A stretch of DNA of 64,000 nt. Origin: Laceyella putida. GTDB lineage: Bacteria > Bacillota > Bacilli > Thermoactinomycetales > Thermoactinomycetaceae. The stretch lies in assembly GCF_042665195.1 (NCBI RefSeq), contig NZ_JBHTBW010000058.1, forward strand, positions 20,814 through 84,813. Reading direction: 5' to 3'. Below the pieces are notes generated by a model, which was given only the letters and a program-made list of their open reading frames with translations, was not told the origin of the DNA and made no database searches. How positions within the stretch are numbered: position 1 is the stretch's first letter; each line of letters begins with the position of its first letter. A program made the position numbers and the translations under genes. Below, piece by piece: positions 1 through 7,470 of the stretch.

Positions 1-54
1 ATCGCTGACCACTTTGCCGACACGTACTTTACGGCGAGTTGTACGCTCGTTCAT
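1..54 (-). CDS. rpsQ: 30S ribosomal protein S17, N-terminal fragment (cut by window edge)
   Basis: Only the first 18 codons lie in the window; they read MNERTTRRKVRVGKVVSD, a normal S17 N-terminus. S17 is a primary 16S rRNA-binding protein of the small subunit. The ATG overlaps the rpmC stop codon in an ATGA arrangement, which is typical of translational coupling in the S10 operon. The rest of the gene continues to the left of the window. Confidence 0.93.
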   Translation of the reverse strand, partial: MNERTTRRKVRVGKVVSD

Positions 55-263
55 CCCTGTTTCCTCCTTTCGATTCCCAGTTCGCGCTCCCGTAAGACCG
101 TTTTAGCACGGGCAATATCTTTGCGAACTTGGCGTAACCGGGCTGGATTTTCCAATTGTCCAGTAGCCGATTGGAAGCGGAGGTTAAACAGTTCTTCCTT
201 GTACTGTGCGAGCTTTTGCTCGATCTCGGCGGTGGTCAACTCTACTAGCTCTTTTGCTTTCAT
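51..263 (-). CDS. rpmC: 50S ribosomal protein L29
   Basis: The 70-residue protein begins MKAKELVELTTAEIEQKL and has the long helical hairpin composition and the 'ELFNLRFQSATGQLENPARL' region typical of L29, which sits near the peptide exit tunnel and forms part of the docking site for trigger factor and SRP. It is slightly longer than the usual 63-68 residues. It overlaps rplP (upstream) and rpsQ (downstream) by ATGA, so translation of the three is probably coupled. Confidence 0.97.
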   Translation of the reverse strand: MKAKELVELTTAEIEQKLAQYKEELFNLRFQSATGQLENPARLRQVRKDIARAKTVLRERELGIERRKQG

Positions 264-685
264 TCGTTACCACCCGCTTCTTCACGTTTTACGAATTTCG
301 TTTTTACTGGTAATTTCATAGCTGCCAGACGCATCGCTTCACGAGCTGTTTCTTCCGGTACACCAGCCAACTCAAACATGATGCGTCCTGGTTTTACAAC
401 CGCGACCCACTTTTCAGGGGAACCTTTACCGCTACCCATCCGTACCTCAAGTGGTTTTTGGGTGATCGGTTGATCCGGGAAGATCTTGATCCACACTTTA
501 CCACCACGTTTGATGTAACGGGTCATGGCAATACGGGCAGCTTCGATTTGACGGTTCGTAATCCAAGCTGGCTCAAGCGCTTGTAAACCGTATTCGCCGA
601 ATGCGACTTCAGTGCCGCCTTTCGCCTTCCCTTTCAGGCTCGGACGATGCGGACGACGGAATTTCACACGTTTTGGCATCAACAT
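260..685 (-). CDS. rplP: 50S ribosomal protein L16
   Basis: The 141-residue protein starts MLMPKRVKFRRPHRPSLKGK and contains the conserved 'FPDQPITQKPLEVRMGSGKG' segment. L16 binds 23S rRNA near the A-site tRNA elbow and is needed for late assembly of the large subunit. The length matches the family (about 140-144). The stop overlaps the rpmC start, and only 3 nt separate it from the end of rpsC. Confidence 0.98.
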   Translation of the reverse strand: MLMPKRVKFRRPHRPSLKGKAKGGTEVAFGEYGLQALEPAWITNRQIEAARIAMTRYIKRGGKVWIKIFPDQPITQKPLEVRMGSGKGSPEKWVAVVKPGRIMFELAGVPEETAREAMRLAAMKLPVKTKFVKREEAGGNE

Positions 686-688
686 AGA

Positions 689-1348
689 TTACTCGCCTCC
701 TTCCGCTGCTCCTTTGTTTTTGGTTGGCAATACTTCGCCACGATATACCCAAACTTTTACACCGATACGGCCATATGTGGTGTGCGCTTCTGCAAAACCG
801 TAGTCAATATCCGCACGCAAGGTGTGAAGAGGTACAGTACCTTCACTGTAACCTTCGCTACGAGCAATATCCGCGCCACCCAAACGTCCGCTAACCATGG
901 TACGAATCCCTTTCGCACCAGCACGCAGAGAACGTTGGATCGCTTGCTTCATCGCACGACGGAAAGAAACACGACGCTCCAATTGTTGTGCGATGCTTTC
1001 AGCCACGAGATATGCATCAAGCTCTGGGTTTTTGATTTCGTTAATGTTGATGTGAACTTTCTTATTGGTCAATTTCGCAAGCGCTTGGCGCAATGCTTCA
1101 ACTTCCGTACCACCTTTACCGATTACCATGCCTGGCTTCGCGGTGTGAATGGTGATGTTAACGCGGTTAGCTGCGCGCTCGATCTCAACAGTGGAAACCG
1201 CTGCGTCTTTCAGGCGTTTTTTCACGAATTCACGGATCTTAATGTCTTCGTGCAATAAATCAGCATAGTCTTTGTCAGCGTACCATTTGGATTCCCAATC
1301 GCGAATCACTCCGACACGCAGACCAACTGGATTTACCTTTTGACCCAC
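689..1348 (-). CDS. rpsC: 30S ribosomal protein S3
   Basis: The 219-residue protein begins MGQKVNPVGLRVGVIRDWES and carries a KH type-2 RNA-binding domain with the GKGG loop in 'GMVIGKGGTEVEALRQAL' (about residues 75-95), followed by the S3 C-terminal domain. S3 forms part of the mRNA entry channel in the 30S head. The length is normal for Bacillales (about 218). It lies between rplV and rplP in the standard S10 order. Confidence 0.98.
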   Translation of the reverse strand: MGQKVNPVGLRVGVIRDWESKWYADKDYADLLHEDIKIREFVKKRLKDAAVSTVEIERAANRVNITIHTAKPGMVIGKGGTEVEALRQALAKLTNKKVHININEIKNPELDAYLVAESIAQQLERRVSFRRAMKQAIQRSLRAGAKGIRTMVSGRLGGADIARSEGYSEGTVPLHTLRADIDYGFAEAHTTYGRIGVKVWVYRGEVLPTKNKGAAEGGE

Positions 1349-1377
1349 AGCTTCATCCCTCCTTATTCAATAATTGA

Positions 1378-1710
1378 TTACTTTTCGCTTACAACCACAG
1401 TGATGTGGCTGGTACGCTTGTTAATACGGCTCGCACGACCCATAGCACGAGGCATGTAACGCTTCATGGTTGGACCTTCGTCAACAAACGCTTTTGCTAC
1501 AACCAGACGGCTGGAGTCCATGTTAAAGTTGTGCTCAGCATTTGCAACTGCAGAAGCGAGTACTTTCTCGATAATCGGAGATGCTGCGCGAGGAGTAAAT
1601 TTTAAGATCGCCAGTGCCTCTTCTACGGATTTACCGCGAATCAAGTCCATAACCAGGCGCGCTTTGCGTGGAGCGATGCGCACATAGCGTGCAACAGCTT
1701 TTGCTTCCAT
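1378..1710 (-). CDS. rplV: 50S ribosomal protein L22
   Basis: The 110-residue protein starts MEAKAVARYVRIAPRKARLV and ends with the beta-hairpin region 'MGRASRINKRTSHITVVVSE'. L22 lines the peptide exit tunnel. Its extended loop (MPRAMGRASRINKRTSH) is where macrolide-resistance changes arise, and no deletion or duplication is visible here. The length is close to the usual 110-113. A good Shine-Dalgarno (AGAGAGGGGGG on the coding strand) precedes the ATG. Confidence 0.98.
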   Translation of the reverse strand: MEAKAVARYVRIAPRKARLVMDLIRGKSVEEALAILKFTPRAASPIIEKVLASAVANAEHNFNMDSSRLVVAKAFVDEGPTMKRYMPRAMGRASRINKRTSHITVVVSEK

Positions 1711-1740
1711 GTTGTAACCCCCCTCTCTTTAACCAGACCT

Positions 1741-2022
1741 CTACCGTCTTTTCGTTTTCTTGTCATCAGCGGCGTGACCTTTGTAGGTGCGCGTTGGAAC
1801 AAACTCGCCCAATTTGTGGCCTACCATGTCTTCGCTCACAAATACAGGAACATGTTTGCGACCATCATGCACTGCAAACGTATGACCAATGAATTCAGGG
1901 AAAATGGTAGAGCGACGAGACCAGGTTTTGATTACTCGTTTTTCACCTTTTTCATTCAGTTCTTCAACTTTCTTGATCAGGTGAGCATCTACAAATGGTC
2001 CTTTTTTCAAGCTGCGGCCCAT
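1741..2022 (-). CDS. rpsS: 30S ribosomal protein S19
   Basis: The 93-residue protein begins MGRSLKKGPFVDAHLIKKVE and contains 'TWSRRSTIFPEFIGHTFAVH', the hallmark of S19. S19 binds the 3' domain of 16S rRNA with S13 in the head of the small subunit. The length is typical (92-93). It lies between rplB and rplV in the expected order. Confidence 0.98.
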   Translation of the reverse strand: MGRSLKKGPFVDAHLIKKVEELNEKGEKRVIKTWSRRSTIFPEFIGHTFAVHDGRKHVPVFVSEDMVGHKLGEFVPTRTYKGHAADDKKTKRR

Positions 2023-2064
2023 ATAGTTAACCTCCCTTCGAGTGAGGCTTTATCCCAGCCTAGA

Positions 2065-2895
2065 TTACTTCTTGCGACGACGGATAATATATTTGTCAGA
2101 TGCTTTGTTTTTCTTGCGGGTTTTGTAACCAAGGGTTGGTTTGCCCCATGGAGTCATCGGAGACTTGCGTCCGATTGGTGCACGACCTTCACCACCACCG
2201 TGTGGGTGATCAACCGGGTTCATCACGGAACCACGAACGGTTGGTCGTTTACCCAACCAACGGGAACGTCCAGCTTTACCAATGGTGATGAGCTCATGAT
2301 CGAGGTTGCCCACTTGACCGATGGTCGCGCGGCACTCCACGTTGATCATGCGGGTTTCACCGGAAGTCAAACGGATGATCGCGTATTTGCCCTCTTTACC
2401 GAGAAGCTGTGCGGAAGCACCAGCTGCACGTACCAATTGTCCACCGCGACCTGGTTTCAGCTCGATGTTGTGAATAACGGTACCCACAGGGATGTTTTTG
2501 AGTGGCAATGCGTTACCTACGCGGATGTCTGCTTCAGGACCAGACATGATGGTGGTTCCAACTTTCAAGCCATGTGGAGCGAGAATGTAGCGTTTCTCAC
2601 CATCAGCATAGTGAATCAGGGCGATGTTTGCAGAACGGTTTGGATCGTATTCGATCGTAGCCACTTTACCTGCAATTCCATCTTTGTTGCGTTTGAAGTC
2701 GATAATACGGTATTTGCGTTTATGACCACCGCCTTGATGACGTACAGTCAAACGGCCTTGGTTGTTGCGACCCGCTTTGCGCACCAGGGTAACAACCAAG
2801 GATTTCTCCGGTTTGTCGGTGGTGATTTCTTCAAAAGAAGAAACGGTCATGTGACGACGGGATGGAGTCGTCGGTTTAAAGTGTTTAACAGCCAT
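2065..2895 (-). CDS. rplB: 50S ribosomal protein L2
   Basis: The 276-residue protein has the OB-fold and SH3-like domains of L2 and the highly conserved 'MNPVDHPHGGGEGR' segment (about residues 223-236), which includes the histidine close to the peptidyl transferase centre. L2 is needed for subunit association and peptide-bond formation. The length matches the family (275-277). It lies between rplW and rpsS. Confidence 0.98.
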   Translation of the reverse strand: MAVKHFKPTTPSRRHMTVSSFEEITTDKPEKSLVVTLVRKAGRNNQGRLTVRHQGGGHKRKYRIIDFKRNKDGIAGKVATIEYDPNRSANIALIHYADGEKRYILAPHGLKVGTTIMSGPEADIRVGNALPLKNIPVGTVIHNIELKPGRGGQLVRAAGASAQLLGKEGKYAIIRLTSGETRMINVECRATIGQVGNLDHELITIGKAGRSRWLGKRPTVRGSVMNPVDHPHGGGEGRAPIGRKSPMTPWGKPTLGYKTRKKNKASDKYIIRRRKK

Positions 2896-2925
2896 TCCTT
2901 TTTCCCTCCTTTTTGTTTGGGATGA

Positions 2926-3213
2926 TTACACTTCAAAGATTTCGATCGGTTTGCTGTCGGTAGCCAACTTGACGATCGCTTTCTTTCTTTCGGAAGTACG
3001 TCCGCTGTAACGGCCGTAACGTTTGATTTTGCCAGGAACACGCATGGTGTTCACTTGCGCAACCTTCACGCCGAAGATTTTCTCAATCGCTTTTTTCACT
3101 TCCACTTTGTTGGCGCGTGGATCTACTTCAAATACGTATTTCCCTTGCTCCATCAATTCGGTGGAAGCTTCGGTGATGACCGGACGACGGATGATATCGC
3201 GTGGGTCTTTCAC
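2926..3213 (-). CDS. rplW: 50S ribosomal protein L23
   Basis: The 95-residue protein begins MKDPRDIIRRPVITEASTEL and has the 'YVFEVDPRANKVEVKKAIEK' core of L23, which sits at the exit of the peptide tunnel and is the main contact for trigger factor and SRP. The start codon overlaps the rplD stop (positions 3210-3213), so the two are probably translationally coupled. Confidence 0.97.
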   Translation of the reverse strand: MKDPRDIIRRPVITEASTELMEQGKYVFEVDPRANKVEVKKAIEKIFGVKVAQVNTMRVPGKIKRYGRYSGRTSERKKAIVKLATDSKPIEIFEV

Positions 3214-3836
3214 TGGCCAAGCACCTCCTCAACGCGATTCACAGCTCCACGAGTGAGAATCAATTTGTCGTGATAGAGGACGTCCAGTACGTTAACTCCA
3301 TCAGCAGAGATGAGTTTTACTCCTGGGATGTTACGTGCTGCGAGTACTGCGTTTTCTTCCAGGTTGTCAGTCACAACCAACGCTTTTCTCTCCACTCCCA
3401 GATTTTTGAGCACTTGAACCATGTCACGGGTTTTTGGTTGTTCCAGTTTCAGCTCATCCAGTACAACCAATTGGCTATCGATCACTTTGGAAGCGAGAGC
3501 CGATTTGATCGCCAGACGACGAACCTTCTTAGGTAATTTATAAGCATAGGTACGTGGGGTTGGTCCAAATACCACACCACCGCCTACCCATTGTGGAGAA
3601 CGAATGCTACCTTGACGAGCACGTCCGGTGCCTTTTTGTCTCCATGGCTTTCTACCACCACCGCGTACAGCGGAACGGTTTTTTACAGCGTGGGTACCGC
3701 GACGCAGGGACGCTTGTTGCATCACAACGGCATCATGCAGTACAGCTTGGTTAGGGGTAATACCGAAAATCGTTTCAGCCAATTCGATTTCTCCCACTTG
3801 CTGACCGCTCATGTCTAAGACTGCTACCTTTGGCAT
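3210..3836 (-). CDS. rplD: 50S ribosomal protein L4
   Basis: The 208-residue protein starts MPKVAVLDMSGQQVGEIELA. I chose this ATG because an AAAGGAGGAGC Shine-Dalgarno lies just upstream; an in-frame start seven codons further up would use the ribosome-binding site itself as coding sequence. The conserved loop 'GGGRKPWRQKGTGRARQGSI' lines the exit tunnel. In E. coli L4 represses the S10 operon through its leader, but no such control can be read from this sequence. Confidence 0.97.
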   Translation of the reverse strand: MPKVAVLDMSGQQVGEIELAETIFGITPNQAVLHDAVVMQQASLRRGTHAVKNRSAVRGGGRKPWRQKGTGRARQGSIRSPQWVGGGVVFGPTPRTYAYKLPKKVRRLAIKSALASKVIDSQLVVLDELKLEQPKTRDMVQVLKNLGVERKALVVTDNLEENAVLAARNIPGVKLISADGVNVLDVLYHDKLILTRGAVNRVEEVLGQ

Positions 3837-3865
3837 GGATGCTCCTCCTTTCTTCAATCTGTCAA

Positions 3866-4501
3866 TTATTTGCCTTTTACAGCGGATTTGATTACGAGAT
3901 AACTATTTTTAGGTCCTGGCACCGCACCTTTGATCAGGAGCAAGTTTTTCTCAGCGTCAACGCCAACGATTTGCAAGTTTTGCGTCGTCACGCGATCGCT
4001 GCCCATGCGCCCTGGCAAGGTTTGGCCTTTGAATACGCGGTTTGGCGCAATCGCACCCAAGGAACCTGGCCCACGATGGTAACGGGAACCGTGGCTCATT
4101 GGCCCGCGAGCTTGGTTGTGGCGTTTGATTGCACCAGCAAACCCTTTCCCTTTGGAGGTACCAGTTACGTCAACCAGTTCTCCTGCGGAGAAAATGTCCG
4201 CTTTCACAACTCCGCCCAACTCATAGTCAGCTAAGTTTACGCCACGGATTTCTTTAATGAACTTTTGCGCTGCAGCGTTCGCTTTTTTCGCATGACCCAA
4301 TTCAGGCTTGTTTGCACGATGTTCTTTCTTCTCAGCGAAACCGAGCTGGATCGCTTCGTAACCGTCATTGGCAACGTCTTTCTTTTGCAATACTACGCAT
4401 GGACCCGCTTCAACCACGGTAACTGGAACAACCACACCATCTTCGTTGAAGACTTGAGTCATCCCGATCTTTTTACCGAGAATCCCTTTCACTGTGTACA
4501 C
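3866..4501 (-). CDS. rplC: 50S ribosomal protein L3
   Basis: The 211-residue protein begins with the conserved 'GILGKKIGMTQVF' and contains 'GTSKGKGFAGAIKRHNQ...GPMSHGSRYHRGPGSLG', the L3 loop that reaches the peptidyl transferase centre. L3 starts assembly of the 50S subunit. The length is normal (about 209). It follows rpsJ closely, as in other Firmicutes. Confidence 0.98.
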   Translation of the reverse strand: MYTVKGILGKKIGMTQVFNEDGVVVPVTVVEAGPCVVLQKKDVANDGYEAIQLGFAEKKEHRANKPELGHAKKANAAAQKFIKEIRGVNLADYELGGVVKADIFSAGELVDVTGTSKGKGFAGAIKRHNQARGPMSHGSRYHRGPGSLGAIAPNRVFKGQTLPGRMGSDRVTTQNLQIVGVDAEKNLLLIKGAVPGPKNSYLVIKSAVKGK

Positions 4502-4525
4502 CTCCTACCACTCTAAATTCATCAA

Positions 4526-4834
4526 TTACAATTTGATTTCAATATCAACACCAGATGGCAAATCCAGGCGCATCAACGCATCAACGGTTTGTTGCGTAGG
4601 ATTTACGATGTCGATGAGACGTTTATGAGTGCGCATTTCGAATTGCTCACGAGAATCTTTATATTTGTGAACCGCACGCAAGATCGTGTAAACCGTTTTT
4701 TCGGTTGGCAGCGGAATTGGACCGGACACGCTAGCACCCGTCCGCTTAGCGGTATCTACGATTTTCACCGCGGATTGATCCAAAACACGGTGATCGTAAG
4801 CCTTTAAACGAATGCGAATCTTTTGTTTTGCCAT
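4526..4834 (-). CDS. rpsJ: 30S ribosomal protein S10 (NusE)
   Basis: The 102-residue protein starts MAKQKIRIRLKAYDHRVLDQ and contains 'RTHKRLIDIVNPTQQTVDAL'. It is both a 30S protein of the head and, as NusE, a partner of NusB/NusG in processive antitermination. It is the first gene of the S10 operon, read away from the promoter at 5079-5107. The ATG is preceded by an AGAAGGAGGG Shine-Dalgarno. Confidence 0.98.
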   Translation of the reverse strand: MAKQKIRIRLKAYDHRVLDQSAVKIVDTAKRTGASVSGPIPLPTEKTVYTILRAVHKYKDSREQFEMRTHKRLIDIVNPTQQTVDALMRLDLPSGVDIEIKL

Positions 4835-5078
4835 TGTTAACCCTCCTTCTCGCTCATTTTGCTAAATGAACTTCTCCGCGAAAATTTCCCGCCCAGCCAT
4901 GGCAAAGGGGCCGGGTGTGTCGGCAACCTTTCGCATCATCGCGTTCATGACAACATTCAAGATTATAATGAAAAACAGAGGCAGATGCAAGCTTTTTTCC
5001 TTTTATTTTGCGGAAGCGACAAATAAGAGAGAGCTTAATAGTCTTAAATTTCTCCCATGAACGCGCTGAACTTACAAT
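4835..5078 (-). promoter_or_regulatory. Long 5' leader of the S10 operon
   Basis: About 240 nt lie between the predicted promoter and rpsJ. No convincing ORF on the minus strand fills this stretch. I see no terminator-like hairpin with a T-run, so attenuation cannot be claimed. A structured ribosomal-protein leader is possible but not shown. Confidence 0.4.
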
Positions 5079-5107
5079 ATTTTACTAGAACTCGCCCGCG
5101 GTTGCAA
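5079..5107 (-). promoter_or_regulatory. Sigma-A type promoter of the S10 operon
   Basis: On the minus strand the sequence reads TTGCAA (5102-5107), a 17-nt spacer, then TAAAAT (5079-5084). Spacing is ideal and it faces rpsJ. It is the best promoter-like match upstream of the ribosomal operon. Confidence 0.6.
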
Positions 5108-5190
5108 GTGATTCGCCGGGTATATCATTTGTCCACCTCTCACGGAGTTTGCTGGCCTCTCCTTTTTGCCCAATTCTTTTGGAATATTTA

Positions 5191-5240
5191 CAAGGCACTA
5201 ACCGAATATACATAGAGTTTGGTTATTCTCTTACCAAGTC
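5191..5240. repeat. Copy A of a degenerate repeat, possible PadR-family operator
   Basis: The blocks AAGG(C/T)ACTAA, TTTGGTT and TTCT...CAAGTC occur here and again at 5831-5864 in the same order and orientation, with a longer insert in this copy. Copy A lies upstream of the lipoprotein remnant and copy B overlaps the putative padR promoter. Shared blocks at two promoters flanking a PadR gene suggest a shared operator; this is an inference. Confidence 0.35.
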
Positions 5241-5273
5241 TTTCATCTACTTCAGTAGGAAAGAAGGGATAAA

Positions 5274-5447
5274 ATGAAACTTCGTCTTGCTCCCATCCTG
5301 TTTGTCATTTTGGGGTCCTGTCTTCTGCTGAGTGCCTGCACAAGCCTCTATCGAGCGCACCAAAGAAGGGAAACTATCCTTTGTTTGGAGCGGAACGGGT
5401 TCGTTTCAAGATACCCTGATTCCGGAGTCCCTTTCACCAGTTTGTAA
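5274..5447 (+). pseudogene. Truncated lipoprotein gene remnant
   Basis: A 57-residue reading frame starts with a clear lipoprotein signal: MKLRLAPILFVILGSCLLLS followed by AC, with an LLSAC lipobox at residues 18-22 and a GAAAGAAGGG ribosome-binding site. After the lipobox the sequence (CTSLYRAHQRRE...) stops looking like a lipoprotein and overlaps an antisense frame that extends padR's operon. The simplest reading is the 5' end of a lipoprotein gene whose body was deleted. It could also be a very short real peptide. Confidence 0.4.
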
Positions 5448-5473
5448 AGCTCATTGATGACCACTTCCTTCAT
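5348..5473 (-). pseudogene. Truncated second gene of the padR operon
   Basis: An ATG at 5471-5473 overlaps the 3' end of padR by 23 nt and opens a 41-residue frame, MKEVVINELYKLVKGTPESG and so on, ending at TAG (5348-5350). PadR genes of this type are often followed by an overlapping partner, commonly a membrane protein or transporter. This frame stops just where the oppositely oriented lipoprotein remnant begins to look normal, so both genes seem to have lost their 3' parts at about 5340-5350. No family can be assigned. Confidence 0.35.
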
Positions 5474-5807
5474 CTTCACGTCCTAACCCCTCCGCAATGA
5501 TCCAGTTCACCCCACCGGCAAAGATGCGCCAATCTTTGATCAGTTCATCAAGATAAGCCGCTCCTTTATCCGTCAACCGGTAATACTTGCGTGGAGGGCC
5601 TTCCGTAGACTCCAGCAAATATGTGGAAAAGTACCCTTCTTTGGTTAACCTCCGCAACAGCGGATAAATGGTTCCTTCCGCTATCAGGAACTTCTCCGAA
5701 ATGCTTTGTACCAACTCATAACCATAGCGGTCTTTGTTTTTGGCCAAAACCAGGACGCATAAAGTAAGCACGCCTTTTTTAAACTGTGCATTCAACTTCC
5801 TCACCAA
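5451..5807 (-). CDS. PadR family transcriptional regulator
   Basis: The 118-residue protein matches the PadR winged-helix family. It has 'QFKKGVLTLCVLVLAKNKDR' near the N-terminus, then 'YGYELVQSISEKFLIAEGTI' and 'YPLLRRLTKEGYFS' forming the helix-turn-helix, and the wing 'GPPRKYYRLTDKGAAYLDEL'. Such proteins usually repress a neighbouring transporter or membrane-protein gene in response to a small molecule. Here the downstream partner appears truncated. A TATAAT (5828-5833, minus strand) is the likely -10 element, with a repeat copy across it, which would fit autoregulation. Confidence 0.85.
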   Translation of the reverse strand: MVRKLNAQFKKGVLTLCVLVLAKNKDRYGYELVQSISEKFLIAEGTIYPLLRRLTKEGYFSTYLLESTEGPPRKYYRLTDKGAAYLDELIKDWRIFAGGVNWIIAEGLGREDEGSGHQ

Positions 5808-5830
5808 CCTTAAACCAGGTACAAAACATT

Positions 5831-5864
5831 ATAAGGTACTAAATTTGGTTTTATTCTATCAAGT
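5831..5864. repeat. Copy B of the degenerate repeat, overlapping the padR promoter region
   Basis: This copy carries the same blocks as copy A (AAGGTACTAA, TTTGGTT, TATTCTATCAAGTC) with a shorter insert. It covers the end of the putative padR -10 and the -35 region, which is where an autorepressor would bind. The rest of 5,865-6,107 contains nothing I can identify. Confidence 0.35.
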
Positions 5865-6107
5865 CATCACTCCATCGGCAAGTCATTCCGGGCAAAAGAC
5901 CAACGACAGTAGGGGCAAATGGTCCCTACCATTCACAACCTGTGAAATATGTGCATCTCTCCACTCGTAATGATCCACTGTTTAACCACAGCAAAGGTCT
6001 CCTCGGGCTATAGCCTCCCCCTTTTCATACTCGCGCCAAACCCGAATGTGTTAAGGCCACCCAACTTGATTCTTCCAACCTTTATTCATTGTCAATCCGT
6101 CATCTTC

Positions 6108-6149
6108 GAAAAAAGAAAAAGCTGTCAACCCAATATGGGTTAACAGCTT
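6108..6149 (-). terminator. Rho-independent terminator after tuf
   Basis: On the minus strand a 13-bp stem (AAGCTGTTAACCC / GGGTTGACAGCTT, one G-U pair) with a 5-nt loop is followed by TTTCTTTTTT. It starts 19 nt after the tuf stop codon and closes the str operon. Confidence 0.9.
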
Positions 6150-6167
6150 TGTTAGCGAAGGCAACAA

Positions 6168-7355
6168 TTACTCGATGATCGCGGTAACTGCGCCAGCGCC
6201 TACGGTACGACCACCTTCACGGATAGCGAAACGGGTACCGTCTTCGATCGCGATCGGAGCGATCAGTTCCACTTCCATTTCTACGTTATCGCCAGGCATG
6301 CACATTTCAACGCCTTCTGGCAATTTGATAACGCCGGTTACGTCGGTGGTGCGGAAGTAGAATTGTGGACGATAGTTGGAGAAGAATGGGGTATGACGTC
6401 CACCCTCTTCTTTGGACAGAACGTAAACTTGTGCTCTGAATTTGGTGTGTGGGTTTACGCTGCCAGGTTTAGCCAGTACTTGACCACGTTGGATGTCTTT
6501 ACGCTCAACACCACGGAGCAGAGCACCGATGTTGTCCCCGGCTTGTGCGGAGTCAAGCAACTTGCGGAACATCTCAACACCGGTACATACGGTTTTGCGG
6601 GTTTCGCCAAGACCTACGATCTCAACTTCGTCACCCACTTTAACTACACCGCGCTCTACACGACCGGTAGCTACGGTACCACGACCGGTAATGGTGAATA
6701 CGTCCTCTACTGGCATCAAGAAGGATTTGTCGGTGTCGCGTTCTGGAGTTGGTACATACTCGTCAACCGCAGCCATCAGGTCATGGATTTTTTGAGCCCA
6801 CTCACCGGTTGGATCTTCAAGTGCTTTCAGAGCGGAACCAGCGATTACTGGGATGTCGTCACCTGGGAAGTCGTACTCGGACAGAAGTTCACGAACTTCC
6901 ATTTCTACGAGTTCCAACAACTCTTCGTCGTCAACCATGTCACATTTGTTCAGGAAGACTACGATGTACGGAACACCTACCTGACGGGAGAGCAGGATGT
7001 GCTCACGGGTTTGTGGCATTGGGCCGTCAGCAGCGGATACTACCAGGATCGCACCGTCCATTTGCGCAGCACCGGTGATCATGTTTTTCACGTAGTCAGC
7101 GTGACCTGGGCAGTCAACGTGAGCATAGTGACGGTTGTCGGTTTCGTACTCTACGTGAGCAGTGGAGATGGTGATACCGCGCTCTCTTTCTTCTGGTGCT
7201 TTATCGATTTGGTCATAAGCGGTCGCTTGTGCGCCACCTTTTTGAGCCAAAACGGTGGTGATTGCAGCGGTCAAAGTCGTTTTACCATGGTCTACGTGAC
7301 CGATGGTACCAATGTTAACGTGAGGTTTTGTACGCTCGAACTTGGCTTTTGCCAT
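6168..7355 (-). CDS. tuf: Translation elongation factor Tu
   Basis: The 395-residue GTPase delivers aminoacyl-tRNA to the ribosomal A site. GTP-binding motifs are intact: GHVDHGKTT (P-loop, about residues 18-26), DCPGHADY (about 81-88) and NKCD (about 136-139). Domains 2 and 3 follow with the usual C-terminus. The length equals the Bacillus protein (396). It is the last gene of the str operon, with a terminator directly downstream. Only one tuf copy is seen in the window. Confidence 0.99.
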   Translation of the reverse strand: MAKAKFERTKPHVNIGTIGHVDHGKTTLTAAITTVLAQKGGAQATAYDQIDKAPEERERGITISTAHVEYETDNRHYAHVDCPGHADYVKNMITGAAQMDGAILVVSAADGPMPQTREHILLSRQVGVPYIVVFLNKCDMVDDEELLELVEMEVRELLSEYDFPGDDIPVIAGSALKALEDPTGEWAQKIHDLMAAVDEYVPTPERDTDKSFLMPVEDVFTITGRGTVATGRVERGVVKVGDEVEIVGLGETRKTVCTGVEMFRKLLDSAQAGDNIGALLRGVERKDIQRGQVLAKPGSVNPHTKFRAQVYVLSKEEGGRHTPFFSNYRPQFYFRTTDVTGVIKLPEGVEMCMPGDNVEMEVELIAPIAIEDGTRFAIREGGRTVGAGAVTAIIE

Positions 7356-7419
7356 GACTAGGTATCCTCCCTTTACTCATGAAACTAAGTATTATTGTAA
7401 TTGATATATGGAAATCCGG

Positions 7420-7439
7420 GAAGCGGAAACTTCCGCTTC
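7420..7439 (-). other. Hairpin between fusA and tuf
   Basis: GAAGCGGAA / TTTCCGCTTC forms a strong hairpin in the 115-nt fusA-tuf spacer. No T-run follows, so it is more likely an RNA processing or stability element than a terminator. The spacer also could hold the internal tuf promoter known in other bacteria, but no clear match was found. Confidence 0.4.
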
Positions 7440-7470
7440 GCCAGTTTCTTAACTCAGGAAATGATTGGAA

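Noticed and set aside
1774..2925. Open frame of 383 codons on the plus strand
   Set aside because: Antisense to rpsS and rplB; composition follows the reverse of ribosomal-protein codons.
3164..3256. Candidate small ORFs overlapping rplW/rplD on the plus strand
   Set aside because: Antisense to conserved ribosomal genes with no start signals.
6363..7361. Open frame of 332 codons on the plus strand
   Set aside because: Antisense to tuf; no Shine-Dalgarno or domain.
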